DNA of 64,000 nucleotides. It comes from Rhizobium anhuiense. GTDB lineage: Bacteria > Pseudomonadota > Alphaproteobacteria > Rhizobiales > Rhizobiaceae. Position 1 is the first letter of the stretch. Every line of letters starts with the position of its first letter. Location of the stretch: NCBI RefSeq assembly GCF_003985145.1, contig NZ_ML133537.1:1-64000 (forward strand), given 5' to 3'. This document shows, piece after piece, positions 62,784-64,000 of the stretch. The translations under genes were made by a program, and so were the position numbers. The notes under the pieces were generated by a model, which did not search any database, was not told the DNA's origin, and was given only the letters and a program-made list of their open reading frames with translations.

Positions 62784-63091
62784 TCTCCTCTAAGACTTAA
62801 ATGCGAATAGCAGTCCGATGCGAGCACCGCAAGATATTCGGCGACCTCTCACGCCGGCCGATGGATCTGTGCCACCGCGCCACCTGGAAAGGCCTTCGTG
62901 GCCGCGCTCGCCCTAGGAAGCGCCAGATCGACAAGGTCCGACAGCTCATGATCATTATTGCCGTCTGCCCTAGATAAGACTTGCGTGTAAGCGGTCGTTG
63001 GAAGTTTTCGCTAGTCCATGCCAAACCGCAAGATCGGTCGAGCACCTCATGGCCGTCAGCGGCTAGATGGAGCCGCCACGGAGGAGGGACG
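62784..63091. other. Intergenic region without recognised genes
   Basis: Short frames exist on both strands, but none has an RBS and recognisable protein. It must contain the promoter of the araC-gyrI-type gene. Confidence 0.4.
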
Positions 63092-63973
63092 ATGAAGGCG
63101 ACGCTTCAAAACTATCAGGCCCGGATGCGGCGGGTGCTGGACTATATCGACCGGCATCTCGACTGTGATCTGGACCTGGAAACGGTGAGCCGTGTTGCGG
63201 CCTTTTCGAAGTTTCATTTCCACCGGCAGTTTGCGGCGACCTTCGGATTGTCAGTGCATCGCTATGTCAAGCTTGCCCGGCTGAAGCGCGCTTCGCACCG
63301 GCTGGCCTACAGGGACGCCCAAAGCGTCACCGAGATAGCGATGGATGCCGGTTACAACGCACCGGATGCCTTCGCCCGCGCCTTTCGGCAACGGTTCGGG
63401 CAATCGCCTTCGTCGTTCCGGAAGTCTCCCGACTGGGAGCCGTGGCTTGCGGCCTTCGGGCCTCTCGACAACGCAAGGAGCAAGCTCATGCAAAAGACTT
63501 TTACCACGGACGATGTGACGATTCGCGATGTGCCTCCCACGCCGGTGGCGATCATGGAGCACCGGGGCGACCCGGCGACGCTCGGCGCCACCATCCAGCG
63601 GTTCATCGCCTGGCGCACGGCCGCTGGCCTGCATCCCAGAACAAGTCCGACCTTCAATGTCTGGCGTTCCGAGCGGCGCCCTGCGTCGCCTGCCGATTAC
63701 AGCGTGGATCTTTGTGTCGGGACCGGCCAACCGATCGAGGCGGACGGCGGAGAGGTCAAAGCCGGCGTGATTCCTGGCGGACGCTGCGCGGTGCTGCGTG
63801 TCGTCGGCAACACCGACAATCTGGAGCCTGCCGCGCTCTATCTTTATCGCAACTGGCTTCCGGCCAGCGGCGAAGAAGCACGCGACTTCCCGATCTATTG
63901 CCAGCGGCTGAGCTTCTTCCCCGAAGTGCCGGAGCATGAGGCGGTGGCGGACCTGTTTCTGCCGCTGAAATAG
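63092..63973 (+). CDS. AraC-family regulator with GyrI-like ligand domain
   Basis: A 293-residue protein: residues 8-112 are an AraC double HTH (YIDRHLDCDLDLETVSRVAA, SKFHFHRQFAATFGLSVHRY, AMDAGYNAPDAFARAFRQRF), and residues 135-293 a GyrI/SOUL-like effector-binding domain (TIRDVPPTPVAIMEHRGDPA, PGGRCAVLRVVGNTDNL). Same build as Rob/BmrR-type drug-sensing regulators (SbmC/GyrI fold). RBS GGAGGAGGG before the ATG. Target genes probably lie beyond the window. Confidence 0.92.
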   Translation: MKATLQNYQARMRRVLDYIDRHLDCDLDLETVSRVAAFSKFHFHRQFAATFGLSVHRYVKLARLKRASHRLAYRDAQSVTEIAMDAGYNAPDAFARAFRQRFGQSPSSFRKSPDWEPWLAAFGPLDNARSKLMQKTFTTDDVTIRDVPPTPVAIMEHRGDPATLGATIQRFIAWRTAAGLHPRTSPTFNVWRSERRPASPADYSVDLCVGTGQPIEADGGEVKAGVIPGGRCAVLRVVGNTDNLEPAALYLYRNWLPASGEEARDFPIYCQRLSFFPEVPEHEAVADLFLPLK

Positions 63974-64000
63974 CACCGGGGGTGGGTCCTGAAAGCATCT

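Overview
The window looks like part of a chromosome of Rhizobium sensu stricto (R. leguminosarum / R. etli group). The reasons are the high G+C coding style, protein sequences that closely match what I remember of Rhizobium housekeeping genes (LepA, IF-3, L35, L20, PheST), two RIME-like Rhizobium intergenic mosaic repeats, a DUF982 gene, BA14K and Atu4866-type small proteins, and an Irr-type iron-control box in front of mbfA. The species is an inference from recall; no search was run.

Layout. 1-0.3 kb: 5' end of purU. 0.5-6.2 kb: a surface-polysaccharide block, with acyltransferase, Wzy-like polymerase and secreted GH5 glycosidase on the minus strand, divergent from a Wzz-type chain-length regulator and a small secreted protein. 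6.2-7.9 kb: gene-poor, with an aminotransferase remnant, a DUF982 gene, three copies of a TTCGG-N4-CCGAA palindrome and a run of stem-loops. 7957-15936: an integrated element of about 8 kb in the 3' end of tRNA-Leu(CAG), bounded by an exact 26-bp direct repeat. It carries a tyrosine integrase, a serine recombinase, a protein with the motifs of a very compact family-A DNA polymerase, a zinc-finger partner gene overlapping it, two unknown cargo proteins and a decayed TauE/SafE exporter. I saw no capsid, terminase, relaxase or repABC gene.

16-32 kb: ordinary chromosomal genes. These are BA14K, a SelW-like thioredoxin-fold protein, a class-I amidotransferase, a NodL/Maa-like acetyltransferase, an HxlR regulator divergent from an MFS exporter, GFA, ccdAB toxin-antitoxin, lepA, tenA, XRE-cupin plus GNAT, HAD, a histone-deacetylase-like amidohydrolase, recX, an RhtA-like exporter, truncated haemoglobin, mbfA, BTLCP and an alpha/beta hydrolase. 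32.4-37.7 kb: the translation block infC (AUU start), rpmI-rplT and pheS-pheT. 37.7-48 kb: oxidoreductases, regulators and a GtrA / GT2 / GT-C glycosyltransferase group. 48-64 kb: xseA, a quinone-reductase-like flavoprotein, an M29 aminopeptidase, a GST/MarR divergon, ybaK, an ArsC-like protein, an AstE/AspA-like hydrolase, a LigT-like phosphoesterase, ogt, two SDRs, an Atu4866 protein, LysR, a VapBC-type pair, two AraC regulators, PEBP and GNAT.

The region most worth attention is the 8-kb tRNA-Leu element. Its design (attachment at tRNA-Leu, tyrosine recombinase, own polymerase, no virion or conjugation genes) resembles pipolins, but the polymerase motifs look like family A rather than family B.
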